Assembly: GCA_020638795.1 (NCBI GenBank)
Contig: JACKHW010000004.1
Span: forward strand, 434,001-498,000
DNA length: 64,000 nucleotides
Direction: 5' to 3'
From: Planctomycetota bacterium
GTDB taxonomy: Bacteria; Planctomycetota; UBA1135; GCA-002748355
Below, in pieces: positions 27,288-36,724 of the stretch. Below the pieces are notes generated by a model that saw only the letters and a list, made by a program, of their open reading frames with translations, searched no databases and was not told the origin of the DNA. Position numbers and translations under genes: made by a program. The stretch's first letter is position 1. The number at the start of each line of letters is the position of its first letter.

Positions 27288-27774
27288 AGCCGGGAGCGTG
27301 GACGAAACGACCTATCTGCTCGGGAATCGCAACGGCACCTGGTTCGTGCTCGCTCTGTTCGGCGGGCTGTTCCTCCTGCTCGGCCTCGAGGTGTTTCGCC
27401 AGACGTGGCGGCGCGGGCACTCGAAGAAGCTCTGCGCGACCCTCGCGCTGACGGCGTGGCTCGGGCCGGTTTGGATGTTCTGGGCGTCGTCGTGGGGCGG
27501 CTTCTACGAACTCCGCGTGCGAGGCACGCGCTGCATCCTCGTCTCGTTCCTCGGCTTCGAGTCCGAGCCGTTCGACCTGGCCAGCACGACGACACTCGAA
27601 GGCCGGCACGACTACAAGCAGAGTTGGCGACTCCACGTCGAGGCCGAGCCGATCGGCAGGGCCTACAGTGCGACGACATCGCGGGAACATCTCGCGAAGG
27701 TCGTGCAAGCGCTGTCCGAGGCGAAGCGCGCCGCGCGCGGCGACGGCAGCGCGCCGGATCCGGCGCCCAAGTAG
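27277..27774 (+). CDS. Small two-pass membrane protein
   Basis: A 165-residue protein with two hydrophobic segments (about residues 22-39 and 48-68), a short loop with HSKKLC between them and a hydrophilic ~95-residue C-terminal tail with an EGRHDYKQSWRLHVEAEP strand-like region. The ATG at 27277 lies inside the 3' end of tgt, so the genes are likely translationally linked. I recognise no family. The C-terminal tail could be a small PH-like or beta domain, but nothing in the motifs settles this. Confidence 0.65.
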   Translation: MADEAGSVDETTYLLGNRNGTWFVLALFGGLFLLLGLEVFRQTWRRGHSKKLCATLALTAWLGPVWMFWASSWGGFYELRVRGTRCILVSFLGFESEPFDLASTTTLEGRHDYKQSWRLHVEAEPIGRAYSATTSREHLAKVVQALSEAKRAARGDGSAPDPAPK

Positions 27775-27843
27775 AACGGACTGCGTCAGAACACGCCTTG
27801 TTCCGCGCGCGGCTCGCGGGCATGGTCTGCGCACGGAGCCGCC

Positions 27844-29100
27844 TTGACCCACGAGTTCGCGCGACATCGTCTCGGAATCGCGTTCGCCGGCACCTTTGCC
27901 GTGCTCGGCATCACCGTGCCCTATCTCGGGCTGTGGCTCGAAGGCCGTGGACTCAGCGAAACGCAGATCTCGCTCGTCATGACGGTCACGACGTGGGTGC
28001 GCGCCGCGTTCACGCCGTTCGTCGGCAATCGCGCGGATCGCAGCGGACGACATCGGCAGATCGTGCGGTTCTACGCGATCCTCGCGACGGTGCTCACGGC
28101 ATCGCTCTTCTTCGATCTGCGGAGCGCCGGCGGCCCGTCGATCGCGTTCGCGTTCGTCTTCGCGTTCACATTGCTCGCGAACGTCGCGTTCATGCCCGTC
28201 ATCCCGCTCGTCGACGGCATCGTAATTCGCACGGTGCAGCACCATCAGGGTCTCGGCGGACGAACCGACTACGCGGGTCTACGCATCTGGGCGAGTTCGT
28301 CGTTCTTGGTCGTGGCGCTCGCGGCCGGTGCGTTCCTCGAAGGTCGGAGTCCCGAGTGGATCCTCGTGCTCTGGTGTGCGATGACGGGCGTCGCTGCGCT
28401 GTCGACGATCGTGCTTCCGCATCCGCCAGAGACCGGAGTCGCGCGCGCACCGAAGGGAACGTTCTGGAAACTCCTCAGGCGCCGCGAGCTCGTCGTGCTC
28501 TTCGTCGCCAACGCGCTCATCCAGGGCAGTCACGGGTGCTACTACGCGTTCGGTTCGATCTGGTGGGAACGCGCCGGACACAGTCGTGACTTCATCGGTC
28601 TGCTGTGGGCCGAAGGCGTGCTCGCGGAGATCACGTTCTTCTTCTTCGCCGCGCGCATCCTGACCGTGCGCCCCAAGATCCTGCTCTACGTCGGGGCGCT
28701 CGCAGCCGTGTTGCGTTGGTCGATCGTGGCGACTCGGACCGACGCGATCTCGCTCGTCGCGGTGCAATGGCTCCACGCGGGGTCGTTCGCTTCGACACAT
28801 TTGGCGACGATGCGGTGGATCCAGAAGCAAGTCGCACCCGAACGCGTCGTGACAGCACAGACGCTGCTCGCGACGATCGGCGCCGGACTCGGACCGGGTC
28901 TCGCGATCGCGATCTCGGGGCCGCTCTTCCGTGCACACGGCGGCGGAGCGTTCTGGGCGATGACCGTGTTCGCAGCGTGTGGCGCGGTGATCGCGATCTT
29001 CCTACCGCGTGCCGACAGCGGACGTCCCACCACCACGCCTCGCCCCGCCACCTCGACTCACCCCGTAGAGGGCGATCGCGAGCGCGACGGCGAAGGGTAG
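27844..29100 (+). CDS. MFS transporter
   Basis: A 418-residue major facilitator superfamily protein with about 12 hydrophobic segments. The segment GITVPYLGLWLEGRGLSETQISL resembles the start of MFS_1-like/nucleoside-symporter-type transporters, and NRADRSGRHRQIV matches the loop 2-3 motif. The substrate is not deducible. The start is TTG at 27844, preceded by GGAG at 5 nt; no ATG fits. The last ~99 nt overlap the convergent symporter gene. The hydrophilic C-terminal tail (PTTTPRPATSTHPVEG) is encoded by the overlap, so the tail may be a by-product of run-on reading rather than functional. Confidence 0.85.
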   Translation: MTHEFARHRLGIAFAGTFAVLGITVPYLGLWLEGRGLSETQISLVMTVTTWVRAAFTPFVGNRADRSGRHRQIVRFYAILATVLTASLFFDLRSAGGPSIAFAFVFAFTLLANVAFMPVIPLVDGIVIRTVQHHQGLGGRTDYAGLRIWASSSFLVVALAAGAFLEGRSPEWILVLWCAMTGVAALSTIVLPHPPETGVARAPKGTFWKLLRRRELVVLFVANALIQGSHGCYYAFGSIWWERAGHSRDFIGLLWAEGVLAEITFFFFAARILTVRPKILLYVGALAAVLRWSIVATRTDAISLVAVQWLHAGSFASTHLATMRWIQKQVAPERVVTAQTLLATIGAGLGPGLAIAISGPLFRAHGGGAFWAMTVFAACGAVIAIFLPRADSGRPTTTPRPATSTHPVEGDRERDGEG

Positions 29101-30477
29101 AACGCGCTCGCACACGGGCGACCACGTGCCGATGTCGAGGCTGTTGCGCGCATAGTAGAAGCCGACGCTGAGACCCCAACCACTGATCATCGCGAGCAGC
29201 GTAGGTCCGACCGCGACGGGTCCGCGCATCACGATGACGAGAAGCAGCGGTCCGAACGCTGCACCGAGCGACGACCACGCGAACAGCACGAGGTTGAAAA
29301 TCGTCCGATCCTTCGTCAGGAGGACGAATGCGACGGCGCACACGCTCATCACGAGGATCACGATTCGAGAACTGATCAGCAGGCTGCGCTGCGAGCGGTT
29401 TCCGAGTCCGAGGTCGTGCGTGACCGTCGAGCCCGCGACGAGGAGTTGACTGTCGGTCGTCGACATCACCGCGGAGAGAACCGCGGCCACCATGATTCCG
29501 GCAACGACGGGAGGAAAGAGCCCGTTCGCAACCGTCAGGAAGGCTTTCTCCCCCTCGGCTTCGGGATAGAGCACGCGCGCGGCTAGCCCCAAGACGAGCA
29601 TGCCCGCGTAGACGATGACGGCCCAGAGGATCGCGACCAGACGTCCGGTGCGTAGTTCACGCTCGCCGAGCCTCATCGCCATGAAGCGATTGACGACGTG
29701 CGGCTGTCCCGGATAGCCGAGACCGATCCCGAGCAAGCCGAGCACGAAGCCGATCCCGAGCGAAATCTCGAGATTGCCGAACACACTCTGGTATCCGGGA
29801 ACGTCGACCTTGGCGACGCCATCGACGAAGCCGCCCACTCCGAGTTCGAGCACCGCCGCGATCGGCAACGCGATCGCTGTCGCGACCATGACGAATCCTT
29901 GCAGCGTGTCCGTCACGCTGACCGCCCAGAAGCCACCGAGCAAGGTGTACGCGACGACGATCGCGGCGCCGACGACGATGCTGGTCGAGTCATCGACGTT
30001 CCACCCTTGGAACGTCTCCGAAAGGTTGTTCCCGGCGCCGAGGAACTGGGACGCGACGTAGGTGAGCAGCGAAACGAGAACGAGGATCGACGCGACGATG
30101 CGGATCGCGTGCGCTCCGGTGCGCTCCCGCGGCCCGGCGATGACGTCGGTGACGGTCAGTGCGGAGTGCGCGTGCGCGTGCGCGCGCAATGGGCGGGCGA
30201 GCACGAACCAGTTGATGCAGAACCCACCGACGCAACCAGGGAAGACCCACAGCGCCGACAGTCCCTTCGTGAACGCGAGTCCACTGACGCCGAGCAAGGT
30301 CCAGGCCGACGAGGAACTCGCCGAGGCACTGAGTGCGGCGACGACCGGCCCCATGCGGCGACCGGCGAGCACGAAGTCATCGCCGTCCTTCGTCCTGCGT
30401 TCGGCCCAGAAGCCGATGACGAGGAGCGCGACTTTGTAGGCGATGAGCGTCGCGAGGATCGCGGCTTCGCGGCTCAT
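29002..30477 (-). CDS. Sodium:solute symporter family protein
   Basis: A 491-residue SSS-family transporter with about 12-13 membrane segments. The N-terminal AERRTKDGDDFVLAGRRMGP and the SASASSSSAWTLLGVSG block match PutP/PanF-like symporters, which couple Na+ entry to uptake of proline, pantothenate or similar solutes. The AVMSTTDSQLLVAGSTVTHDL block near residue 340 is the conserved Na+-site helix. The start ATG is at the end of a clean hydrophobic N terminus. The Gly/Arg-rich last 20 residues come from the region that overlaps the convergent MFS gene. Substrate not assigned. Confidence 0.92.
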   Translation of the reverse strand: MSREAAILATLIAYKVALLVIGFWAERRTKDGDDFVLAGRRMGPVVAALSASASSSSAWTLLGVSGLAFTKGLSALWVFPGCVGGFCINWFVLARPLRAHAHAHSALTVTDVIAGPRERTGAHAIRIVASILVLVSLLTYVASQFLGAGNNLSETFQGWNVDDSTSIVVGAAIVVAYTLLGGFWAVSVTDTLQGFVMVATAIALPIAAVLELGVGGFVDGVAKVDVPGYQSVFGNLEISLGIGFVLGLLGIGLGYPGQPHVVNRFMAMRLGERELRTGRLVAILWAVIVYAGMLVLGLAARVLYPEAEGEKAFLTVANGLFPPVVAGIMVAAVLSAVMSTTDSQLLVAGSTVTHDLGLGNRSQRSLLISSRIVILVMSVCAVAFVLLTKDRTIFNLVLFAWSSLGAAFGPLLLVIVMRGPVAVGPTLLAMISGWGLSVGFYYARNSLDIGTWSPVCERVLPFAVALAIALYGVSRGGGARRGGGTSAVGTR

Positions 30478-30537
30478 GACGCTGTTCTCAGGCCATCACG
30501 CATCCTGGTTCCCCATCGAGGACCCGCCCCCGATGGA

Positions 30538-30741
30538 TCAGTGCTCGAGTACGAAGACGAGTTTGAGCGTGACACGGAACTCCGTGATCTTGCCGTTCTC
30601 GACTACGCAGTTCTGGTCCTTGACCCACACGGACTTGACACCCTTGAGCGTCTTGCAAGCGCGCTCGACACCGGACTCGACGGCGTCCTCGAAGCTGCGG
30701 GGGGAACTGGCGATGATTTCGGTGACCTTGGCGACGGACAT
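30538..30741 (-). CDS. Dodecin family flavin-binding protein
   Basis: A 67-residue protein with the dodecin layout: a short strand (SVAKVTEIIASS), one helix (SFEDAVESGVERACKTL) and two long strands (KSVWVKDQNCVVENG and ITEFRVTLKLVFVLE). Dodecins form hollow dodecamers that store and protect flavins. The Trp in the second strand fits the flavin-stacking residue, here VWVKDQ. The ATG is preceded by GGAG at 8 nt. It stands between the symporter and a small unknown gene, all on the minus strand. Confidence 0.92.
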   Translation of the reverse strand: MSVAKVTEIIASSPRSFEDAVESGVERACKTLKGVKSVWVKDQNCVVENGKITEFRVTLKLVFVLEH

Positions 30742-30842
30742 GAGGGCGGCTCCTTGCGCTTTGCGTGGCACGCGATGCGTGCCGAAACCGAGAAGCGTAC
30801 GGGATCGTCGCCGGCAGGACCAGGCACAGTACGTGCCGGGGG

Positions 30843-31031
30843 TCAGGGCATCGACTTGCCGTCCCACGTGTGCTGCGGATCGGGTACGAAACTGACGCCG
30901 GACATCTCCTGCGTCACCGTCTCCTTGAGGAGCACGAGCCAACCACCCGGAACCTTGGCGCGAAAGAGGCGCGGGAACCCCGGCAGCAGTTGGCCATCGA
31001 AGTCGCAGTTCAGACTCTCGAAGTGCAGCAT
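30843..31031 (-). CDS. Small hypothetical protein
   Basis: A 62-residue protein starting MLHFESLNCDFDGQLLPG and ending VSFVPDPQHTWDGKSMP. The composition (balanced charges, Trp, no low complexity) and strong fit with the local codon use suggest a real gene, although the Shine-Dalgarno is weak. No signal peptide or membrane segment. The frame stays open upstream to 31352, but that part reads antisense to nothing plausible and overlaps the WD40 gene. I do not recognise the family. Confidence 0.5.
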   Translation of the reverse strand: MLHFESLNCDFDGQLLPGFPRLFRAKVPGGWLVLLKETVTQEMSGVSFVPDPQHTWDGKSMP

Positions 31032-31093
31032 CGCGTACGTCTCGTGTTCTCGGTTCAGTGCTTGCGTCCGCGCGAAGGACGGAGTTCGACCGG

Positions 31094-32152
31094 TCAGCGT
31101 CGGGGCTGTGGCGACTCGCGTCCAGCATCTTCGCGCTTCTGCCTGTGCACCGGGTCGGACGGGTCGAGCACGAAGCGGCGCACGCCAGCGCGCGTCGCGC
31201 AGAGCGCCGTATCGATCCCGCCGACACAGCGAACGATGCCCAGGGACAGCAGCGCCGGTCCCCCTTCGCCGAGCGTACGAACTTGCTCGGACGCACGATC
31301 GAGAATGGCGAGCCGTCCATCTCCCGCGGCGATCACGAGGCTTCCTCGCCAAGGTGCGAGACCGCGCACGTCGCGCGCGAGCCCCAACCAGCTACGCAGC
31401 AGCCGACCGTTCTTCGAATGGATGCGCACGGCACCGTCCTCACTCGAAGAAGCGATCTCGGGCGTGTGCGTCCCGTCTCGCGCGGGCACGAACGCGACTT
31501 GCAGTACGGGACTCGTGTGCGAATCGAGTTCGAGGCAGCGCACTTGTGACGAGTCTGCGTCGCCTCGTTCGTCGCGGGCCCATTCCTCGGCATCGTAGAC
31601 GCGCACGAGACCGTCCTTGCCCCCGCTCACGAGTGTGCTCCCGGATGCGTCGAACGCGACTGCGTACGCACCGCCTCGATGGGTAGACAGCTCGCGCACG
31701 ATGCGCGGCTCGCCACTCCGGTCGATCGCACCGACGTGCACCGAACCGTCGGCACAGGCGATGGCAAACGCGTTCTCGTGCACCGCGATGGCGAGCACGA
31801 CGTCTCGCGCGACGTCGATCGAAGCGACCGTGCGGCCTGCACGGTCCACGGAGACGACTCGCCCACGCTTCCCAGGAAGGCCACCGCCAAAGAGGTAACC
31901 GCCATCACGCCTCGCACCGACGAACATCCGACCGTCGATCGCGATGCGCTCGCGATGGGGATCGCCGTCCTGCCGAGCAACGGACGGCTGCACTCGAAAC
32001 ACGCCAGCAGCCGAGCATTCGATCCAACCGGTCGGTTCGCCAAGGACGCACGTCACGCGCTCGCGCGCCGCGTCGATCTGTGCGATGGCCAAGCTCATGC
32101 TGACCGTCAAGCCCATCGCGGCCAACTTGGTCGAATCGGCCAGCGTGGTCAC
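31094..32152 (-). CDS. WD40-repeat protein
   Basis: A 352-residue protein with several WD40-like blades, for instance HRGGAYAVAFDASGSTLVSGGKDGLVRVYD and SPVLQVAFVPARDG...IASSSEDGAVRIHS, so a beta-propeller. A hydrophobic N-terminal stretch (AAMGLTVSMSLAIAQ) may be a signal anchor. The GTG start overlaps the stop of the DUF1501 gene in GTGA. WD40 proteins are common companions of planctomycete DUF1549/DUF1501 pairs; here it is the last gene of a four-gene run. A binding or scaffold role is inferred. Confidence 0.78.
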   Translation of the reverse strand: MTTLADSTKLAAMGLTVSMSLAIAQIDAARERVTCVLGEPTGWIECSAAGVFRVQPSVARQDGDPHRERIAIDGRMFVGARRDGGYLFGGGLPGKRGRVVSVDRAGRTVASIDVARDVVLAIAVHENAFAIACADGSVHVGAIDRSGEPRIVRELSTHRGGAYAVAFDASGSTLVSGGKDGLVRVYDAEEWARDERGDADSSQVRCLELDSHTSPVLQVAFVPARDGTHTPEIASSSEDGAVRIHSKNGRLLRSWLGLARDVRGLAPWRGSLVIAAGDGRLAILDRASEQVRTLGEGGPALLSLGIVRCVGGIDTALCATRAGVRRFVLDPSDPVHRQKREDAGRESPQPRR

Positions 32153-33414
32153 GATTCGAAGAGCTCCGAAACGGGACGTACCCCCGGTTCGACGAGACGA
32201 TGCGGCCGTCCGTCCGGCGAATGCAGGATCGCGTCCAGCGGCAGTCCGAGCAATTGCGCGACGGTCGCGTGGAACTCACCCGGCGATACGGGGCGTTCGA
32301 TCGGCTCCTCGCCCCGCGGATCACTCGTGCCGACCGCGATGCCACGACGGACGCCGGCACCGAACCAGAGACTCGAATGAACGCGCGGCCAGTGATCGCG
32401 ACCACCCGACGGGTTGACCCTCGGTGTTCGACCGAACTCGCTGACGAGTACGACCGATACGCGATCGGACAACGAGCGTTCGTCCAGGTCTTCGATCAGT
32501 GCGGACAACGCGAGATCGAGTGCCGGCAGCTTGGCCGGGAAGCCGTACGTCATTCGATGCGCGATCTGCGCATGCATGTCCCAGCCGCGATCCCGCACGA
32601 GGACGACTCGTGTGCCACGCTCGACGAGTCGTCGCGCGAGCAGGCACGCACGACCGAGATCGTGGTTTCCATAACGCTCACGCGCTTGCCGCGCTTCGTC
32701 CTCGAGCGAGAACGCCGCACGCACGTCGGTATCGTCGGTCATCGCGCGAGCCCGAGCACGCAGCGCTGCAGCCGCGCGTTCGGCGTGCGAGGACGGCGGC
32801 GAACCCTGTCGATCGAGCGCATCGGCGAGCGCGAGTGCCCTGCGCCGCTCGGCGGGCACGACCAGACCACTCACGTTGCCGCCTGGGCGCAGAACGGACG
32901 CACCGGTCTCGAACGCCGTGTGTTCGGCGCCCGTGAATCCCGCACCCGCACCGATCGGCGTGTCCGGAATCGAGACGAACGCCGGCAACGCCGACGTGCG
33001 CGGTCGCAAAACGTCGTCGATCGCGCCGAGGCCCGGATACTCGAGGACGGGCGAAGGTTTGCGTCCCGTCAACACATAGCGCGCTGCGCGATCGTGGTTG
33101 CCCTCGCCCGAGGTCAGTGTTCGCACGAGCGCACACCGGTCCATGAGTCCTGCGATGCGGGGCAGTTCGGTGGACACGAAGACGCCCGGGACCTTGGTCT
33201 CACGAGTCTCGAGGCCCGACCGCACGTCGGCAGGTGCACCCGGCTTGCCGTCGAACGTGTCGATGTGGCTGAGCCCACCATCGAGAAAGACGAGGATCAA
33301 AGCGCGATCGCGCCCGCCCTGCTGAGTGGCGCGAGCCAAATGCCACCACGGAAGTGCGCAGAACAGGCCGCCACGCGCGATGCCCGACACGAAGGATCGT
33401 CGCGAACAGGTCAT
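32149..33414 (-). CDS. DUF1501 protein, Tat-exported (second copy)
   Basis: A 421-residue DUF1501 protein, the second in the window but only distantly similar to the one at 5386-6657. Its Tat signal is SRRSFVSGIARGGLF. Core blocks include LILVFLDGGLSHIDTFDGKPGAP, the RTLTSGEGNHDRAARY block, DRGWDMHAQ and the C-terminal VVLVSEFGRTPRVNPSGGRDHWP. It fits the classic planctomycete subtype that is paired with DUF1549/DUF1553 proteins, and the upstream gene is such a protein. Start (ATG) and upstream stop overlap by 4 nt. Enzymatic activity is unknown, though the fold is phosphatase/sulfatase-like. Confidence 0.94.
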   Translation of the reverse strand: MTCSRRSFVSGIARGGLFCALPWWHLARATQQGGRDRALILVFLDGGLSHIDTFDGKPGAPADVRSGLETRETKVPGVFVSTELPRIAGLMDRCALVRTLTSGEGNHDRAARYVLTGRKPSPVLEYPGLGAIDDVLRPRTSALPAFVSIPDTPIGAGAGFTGAEHTAFETGASVLRPGGNVSGLVVPAERRRALALADALDRQGSPPSSHAERAAAALRARARAMTDDTDVRAAFSLEDEARQARERYGNHDLGRACLLARRLVERGTRVVLVRDRGWDMHAQIAHRMTYGFPAKLPALDLALSALIEDLDERSLSDRVSVVLVSEFGRTPRVNPSGGRDHWPRVHSSLWFGAGVRRGIAVGTSDPRGEEPIERPVSPGEFHATVAQLLGLPLDAILHSPDGRPHRLVEPGVRPVSELFES

Positions 33415-35471
33415 CTCAGAACTCCGAACTCACGACAAGAAAGGAGAGCGAATGCGATCTCGCGCAGTCCGTCCCGAACATCTCCGGCCACGGAAGGTTC
33501 GATCAACGAAAGCTCTCGAACCGTCGGCTCGCGACCGAGAACACGAACGAAGAGTCGCGTCGCGAGTGCGCGCTTGGCCTCGACTCGAGCTTCGCCTTCG
33601 GACTCGAGCTCGGATGTCAGCAACAACACGTCGATGAAGTTGCCCGGTTCGGTCACGAGTCGCCACATCGCGGCACCGCGCCTTGCGTCGAGTTCGTCGC
33701 GCAGCGCCGAACCCGTCGCATCAGGGCGCGGCCTCGGCAAGTCGAGGGCTCCCGCGGCGACCTCGAGACGCTGACGCGCATCGAGAATCCGCACGGCACG
33801 ACGAGCGAAATAGGCGACTTCGTCGCGCGCCAAGGACTCGTCTTCGCTACGGAGCGCGTAGAGCTCAGATGCAACCAACACGCGGAACGGTCGATCGAGG
33901 CGACCCTCGTGCTCGATCATGTCGCTCGTGAGCACGTCGAGCACGGCTCCGAGTCGAGCGGGATTGGTCCATCGCTGATCATCGACCGGCGAGAACAAGC
34001 CACGCCCGAAGAGACGCGCGAAGACGCGATGACACCAGAGTCGACACGCGTCCTCGAATCCGTCTTCGAGCACGAAGCGCACGATCGAAGCGCGCAGACC
34101 CGAGGCGTCGGGAGTCTTCGCTGCGCCGCGCAGCGGCAAGAGCCGAGGTTCGACCGGATCGCGGTAGCCGTCGTAGAGTCGGCCCGAACCTCGATCGGAG
34201 TCGACGAAGCATGCCGAAAACTCGAGGTGCTCGCGACGCCTCCACCGATCATTCGGATGATCGTGGCACCTGGCGCACGCGACGCCGATACCGAGCAGGG
34301 ACCGCGATACGAACTCCGCACGATCCCTGGGATCGGGTGCCCGATCGACGATCTGGGAGAGACGGGGATCCGTCAGGACCGACTCGACGACGTCGCGCAG
34401 GCTATCGATGTGATTCGCTTCCGCTCGCAACGCAGCACGCAGATTCCGAACGGATCGCGCCGCGACTTCGGGAAGCCCCGTCTCCGAATCGAGTTCGAAG
34501 GCGCGGACCCAGAGATCGATCATCACATCGCGAAACACTTCGGACCGCAGGATCCGATCGCTCCACTCGAGGCGACGCTGCGGGTCGTTCGCGATCGCGA
34601 GTTCTTCCTGCGTCGGTGTGCGAAGCGCGAGATCGGCAGCGACGCGCCGCATCCATGTCGCGCCGTCCGCCCTTGGACCGGCGACGAGGCCGAGTTGCCC
34701 GAGCGATGAGGCCCACGCGGCATCGACGCGCGCTGCTGCGCACGATACCGACGTGTCATCCGCCTCAGGATCGTTCACGCCGGGATCTGACGTCGGCGAC
34801 GTCGGACCGAACGGCTGAACGACTCGCGCACGCGCCACGGCACCCTGGTACCGCACGAAGACCCAATGCTCGCCGGGTTCGACGACGCGCACCGTCGTAC
34901 GACCGTCGACATCATGCACTTCGACCGCAGCATCGTTCGACGTGAAGACGTGGGCGAGCCGCGTCACATCGCGCTCTTGCCCCTGGACGAAGGCCGTGGC
35001 ACTGAGGGCTCCATCATCAGCGCACTGCAGACGGAGGCGCAAGTCAGCGATCGCCGCGCTCCGCGCCGTGTCGGGTGGAGGCGCGCCTCGAGCGATCCAC
35101 TGTCGAAGCACTTCGTACGCATGATCGCCCTGTTGCAGCACGCGGCCGCCGCCGTGCTCGTAGCGCTTGGTCGGCTTGCGCAACAAGAGACTCGCGGACG
35201 GGTCAGCGACGTCGATTCTCCGACCGAGGGCTTCTTCGGCGATCGCCCGGTAGTCGGCATCGGGATCACTTCCGAAGAGCGACAGCTTGAACCCACCTCG
35301 CCCCGTCGCACCGCCATGGCACGCTGCTGCCGAACAGCCACTGCGCTCGAGCGCTGGAAGAACATCTGCACGGAACTCGACGCGTTGCTCGGGTTCGCGT
35401 GTGTCCTGCGCCGTCAGCGTCGTTGCAGCGATACCGAGAACGACGAGCGAGACGAACGGTGAGCGAATCAC
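33411..35471 (-). CDS. DUF1549/DUF1553-type protein with haem-binding motifs (PSD1 type)
   Basis: A 686-residue exported protein of the planctomycete DUF1549/DUF1553 type. A signal peptide (VSLVVLGIAATTLTA) precedes SGCSAAACHGGATGRGGFKLSLFGSD, the cytochrome-like N-terminal block with CxxxxCH (residues 46-52). A bacterial Ig-like segment follows, then a second site CARCHDHPND (about 392-401), a proper CxxCH haem c motif. The C-terminal half carries RVFARLFGRGLF and similar DUF1553 blocks. The GTG start overlaps the previous stop in GTGA; the stop overlaps the DUF1501 ATG. These proteins are presumed periplasmic haem or metal proteins; their role is not known. Confidence 0.9.
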   Translation of the reverse strand: MIRSPFVSLVVLGIAATTLTAQDTREPEQRVEFRADVLPALERSGCSAAACHGGATGRGGFKLSLFGSDPDADYRAIAEEALGRRIDVADPSASLLLRKPTKRYEHGGGRVLQQGDHAYEVLRQWIARGAPPPDTARSAAIADLRLRLQCADDGALSATAFVQGQERDVTRLAHVFTSNDAAVEVHDVDGRTTVRVVEPGEHWVFVRYQGAVARARVVQPFGPTSPTSDPGVNDPEADDTSVSCAAARVDAAWASSLGQLGLVAGPRADGATWMRRVAADLALRTPTQEELAIANDPQRRLEWSDRILRSEVFRDVMIDLWVRAFELDSETGLPEVAARSVRNLRAALRAEANHIDSLRDVVESVLTDPRLSQIVDRAPDPRDRAEFVSRSLLGIGVACARCHDHPNDRWRRREHLEFSACFVDSDRGSGRLYDGYRDPVEPRLLPLRGAAKTPDASGLRASIVRFVLEDGFEDACRLWCHRVFARLFGRGLFSPVDDQRWTNPARLGAVLDVLTSDMIEHEGRLDRPFRVLVASELYALRSEDESLARDEVAYFARRAVRILDARQRLEVAAGALDLPRPRPDATGSALRDELDARRGAAMWRLVTEPGNFIDVLLLTSELESEGEARVEAKRALATRLFVRVLGREPTVRELSLIEPSVAGDVRDGLREIAFALLSCREFGVLR

Positions 35472-36628
35472 TTCTTGCGCGCGTCCGGGCGCTTCCGGTC
35501 GAGGAAGCTGCGCGCGAGATGTTGCGCACGTTCGGTCCCGTAACCGAGACTCGTCACGAGCCGGAACATCTCGTTCACCTCGCTCAGCAGCGCGTCGCTC
35601 ACGACCGCGCGGGCGACGATTCGCTCGTACGCCGCATCGCACGCCGCGTCGTCGTTGGACTTGTTGATGAACGCACGCAGCGTTGAGAGCAACTCGGGGT
35701 CCTTGGGGGCAGCACCGCGACGCTCGGTCTCCGGTCGTGGTGACGGAGCGCGTTCTTCGCGCGAATCCTGCGCTGGCCGCATGCGACGGGCATCGGGATT
35801 CGCGTCCTGCATGTTCGCGCCTCGGTTGCGCGCACGCATCGTGTCGCGGCTCGCGACGCGGAGCTCTTGTTCGAGAGCGCGGACACGCTCCTCGAGCTTC
35901 ATGGCGTCGATGCGTGCCGCCACGAGTTCGCGTACGAGCACATCGCGATTGCGCGCGAGTCCCGGCTCGAGTCGCGCCACCCACCCGTCGAGAGTGCTTG
36001 GCAGCGTGCCATCGATCTTCGCGACCTCGTCTCGGATCCACGCCACGTCTTGGCGCCCCGGATCGAGCAGACCAACGCTGCGTACGACACGCCCACCACG
36101 CACGAAGACGAGCGTCGCTCGGCAGTCCTTGTCCAATGCATAGGCGCCGGGACCTTCGATCCCGTCCGTGCTCAGCACCAGCGGCGAACGCATGCGCAGC
36201 GAACCATTCACGGCAGCGATCCGTCGCTCTCCTTCTCCGCGATCCTCGTACAACAGGATCGACCTCGCAACGAAACCGGTCAGCGCGCGCTCACGATCGA
36301 TGTCGTCGACACCGCGAAGAATCGGTGCGACGTTGCGGTCGAGCACTTGAACGAAGAGCAACAGAGCAGGGCGATCCGCGATCTCTTCGCGTAGATCGCG
36401 TTCACCGGGTGTGCGTCCGCTCTCGAAGACCACGAGCTTCGGAATCGCCTCACCGGCACGCGGACCGGAATCGCGCCGACCCGCATCACGCTCCTGCGCT
36501 TCCCTTTCTTGGACACCGCGCTCCGATGAACGCCGAGGAGAATCCCCGGCGGCGTCCTGGGCCACACAAGATTGATGGAACGACACGAGGGCCGCGGTGA
36601 CGAGCGAGAGAGTCCGGATCGACGACAT
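35468..36628 (-). CDS. Exported thioredoxin-like protein with coiled coil
   Basis: A 386-residue protein with a signal peptide (LSLVTAALVSFHQSCVA) and an Arg/Glu-rich linker. A region KLVVFESGRTPGERDLREE...PALLLFVQVLDRNVAPILRGVDD is reminiscent of a thioredoxin/peroxiredoxin fold without a CxxC. A heptad-like helix follows (DVLVRELVAARIDAMKLEERVRALEQEL), then a charged tail. The ATG at 36628 is chosen as it starts the signal peptide. It is the first gene of the four-gene 4-nt-overlap run with the DUF1549-type, DUF1501 and WD40 genes, so it may be a redox or scaffold partner of that system; this is inference. Confidence 0.65.
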   Translation of the reverse strand: MSSIRTLSLVTAALVSFHQSCVAQDAAGDSPRRSSERGVQEREAQERDAGRRDSGPRAGEAIPKLVVFESGRTPGERDLREEIADRPALLLFVQVLDRNVAPILRGVDDIDRERALTGFVARSILLYEDRGEGERRIAAVNGSLRMRSPLVLSTDGIEGPGAYALDKDCRATLVFVRGGRVVRSVGLLDPGRQDVAWIRDEVAKIDGTLPSTLDGWVARLEPGLARNRDVLVRELVAARIDAMKLEERVRALEQELRVASRDTMRARNRGANMQDANPDARRMRPAQDSREERAPSPRPETERRGAAPKDPELLSTLRAFINKSNDDAACDAAYERIVARAVVSDALLSEVNEMFRLVTSLGYGTERAQHLARSFLDRKRPDARKK

Positions 36629-36724
36629 GTCCCCCACGATAGCGTCGCGAGCGGGACTCAACGCGGCGGAACCAATCCGTGAACCCGCCTTCGCGAGATT
36701 GTTACGAAACGCCGAACCAGTCCG

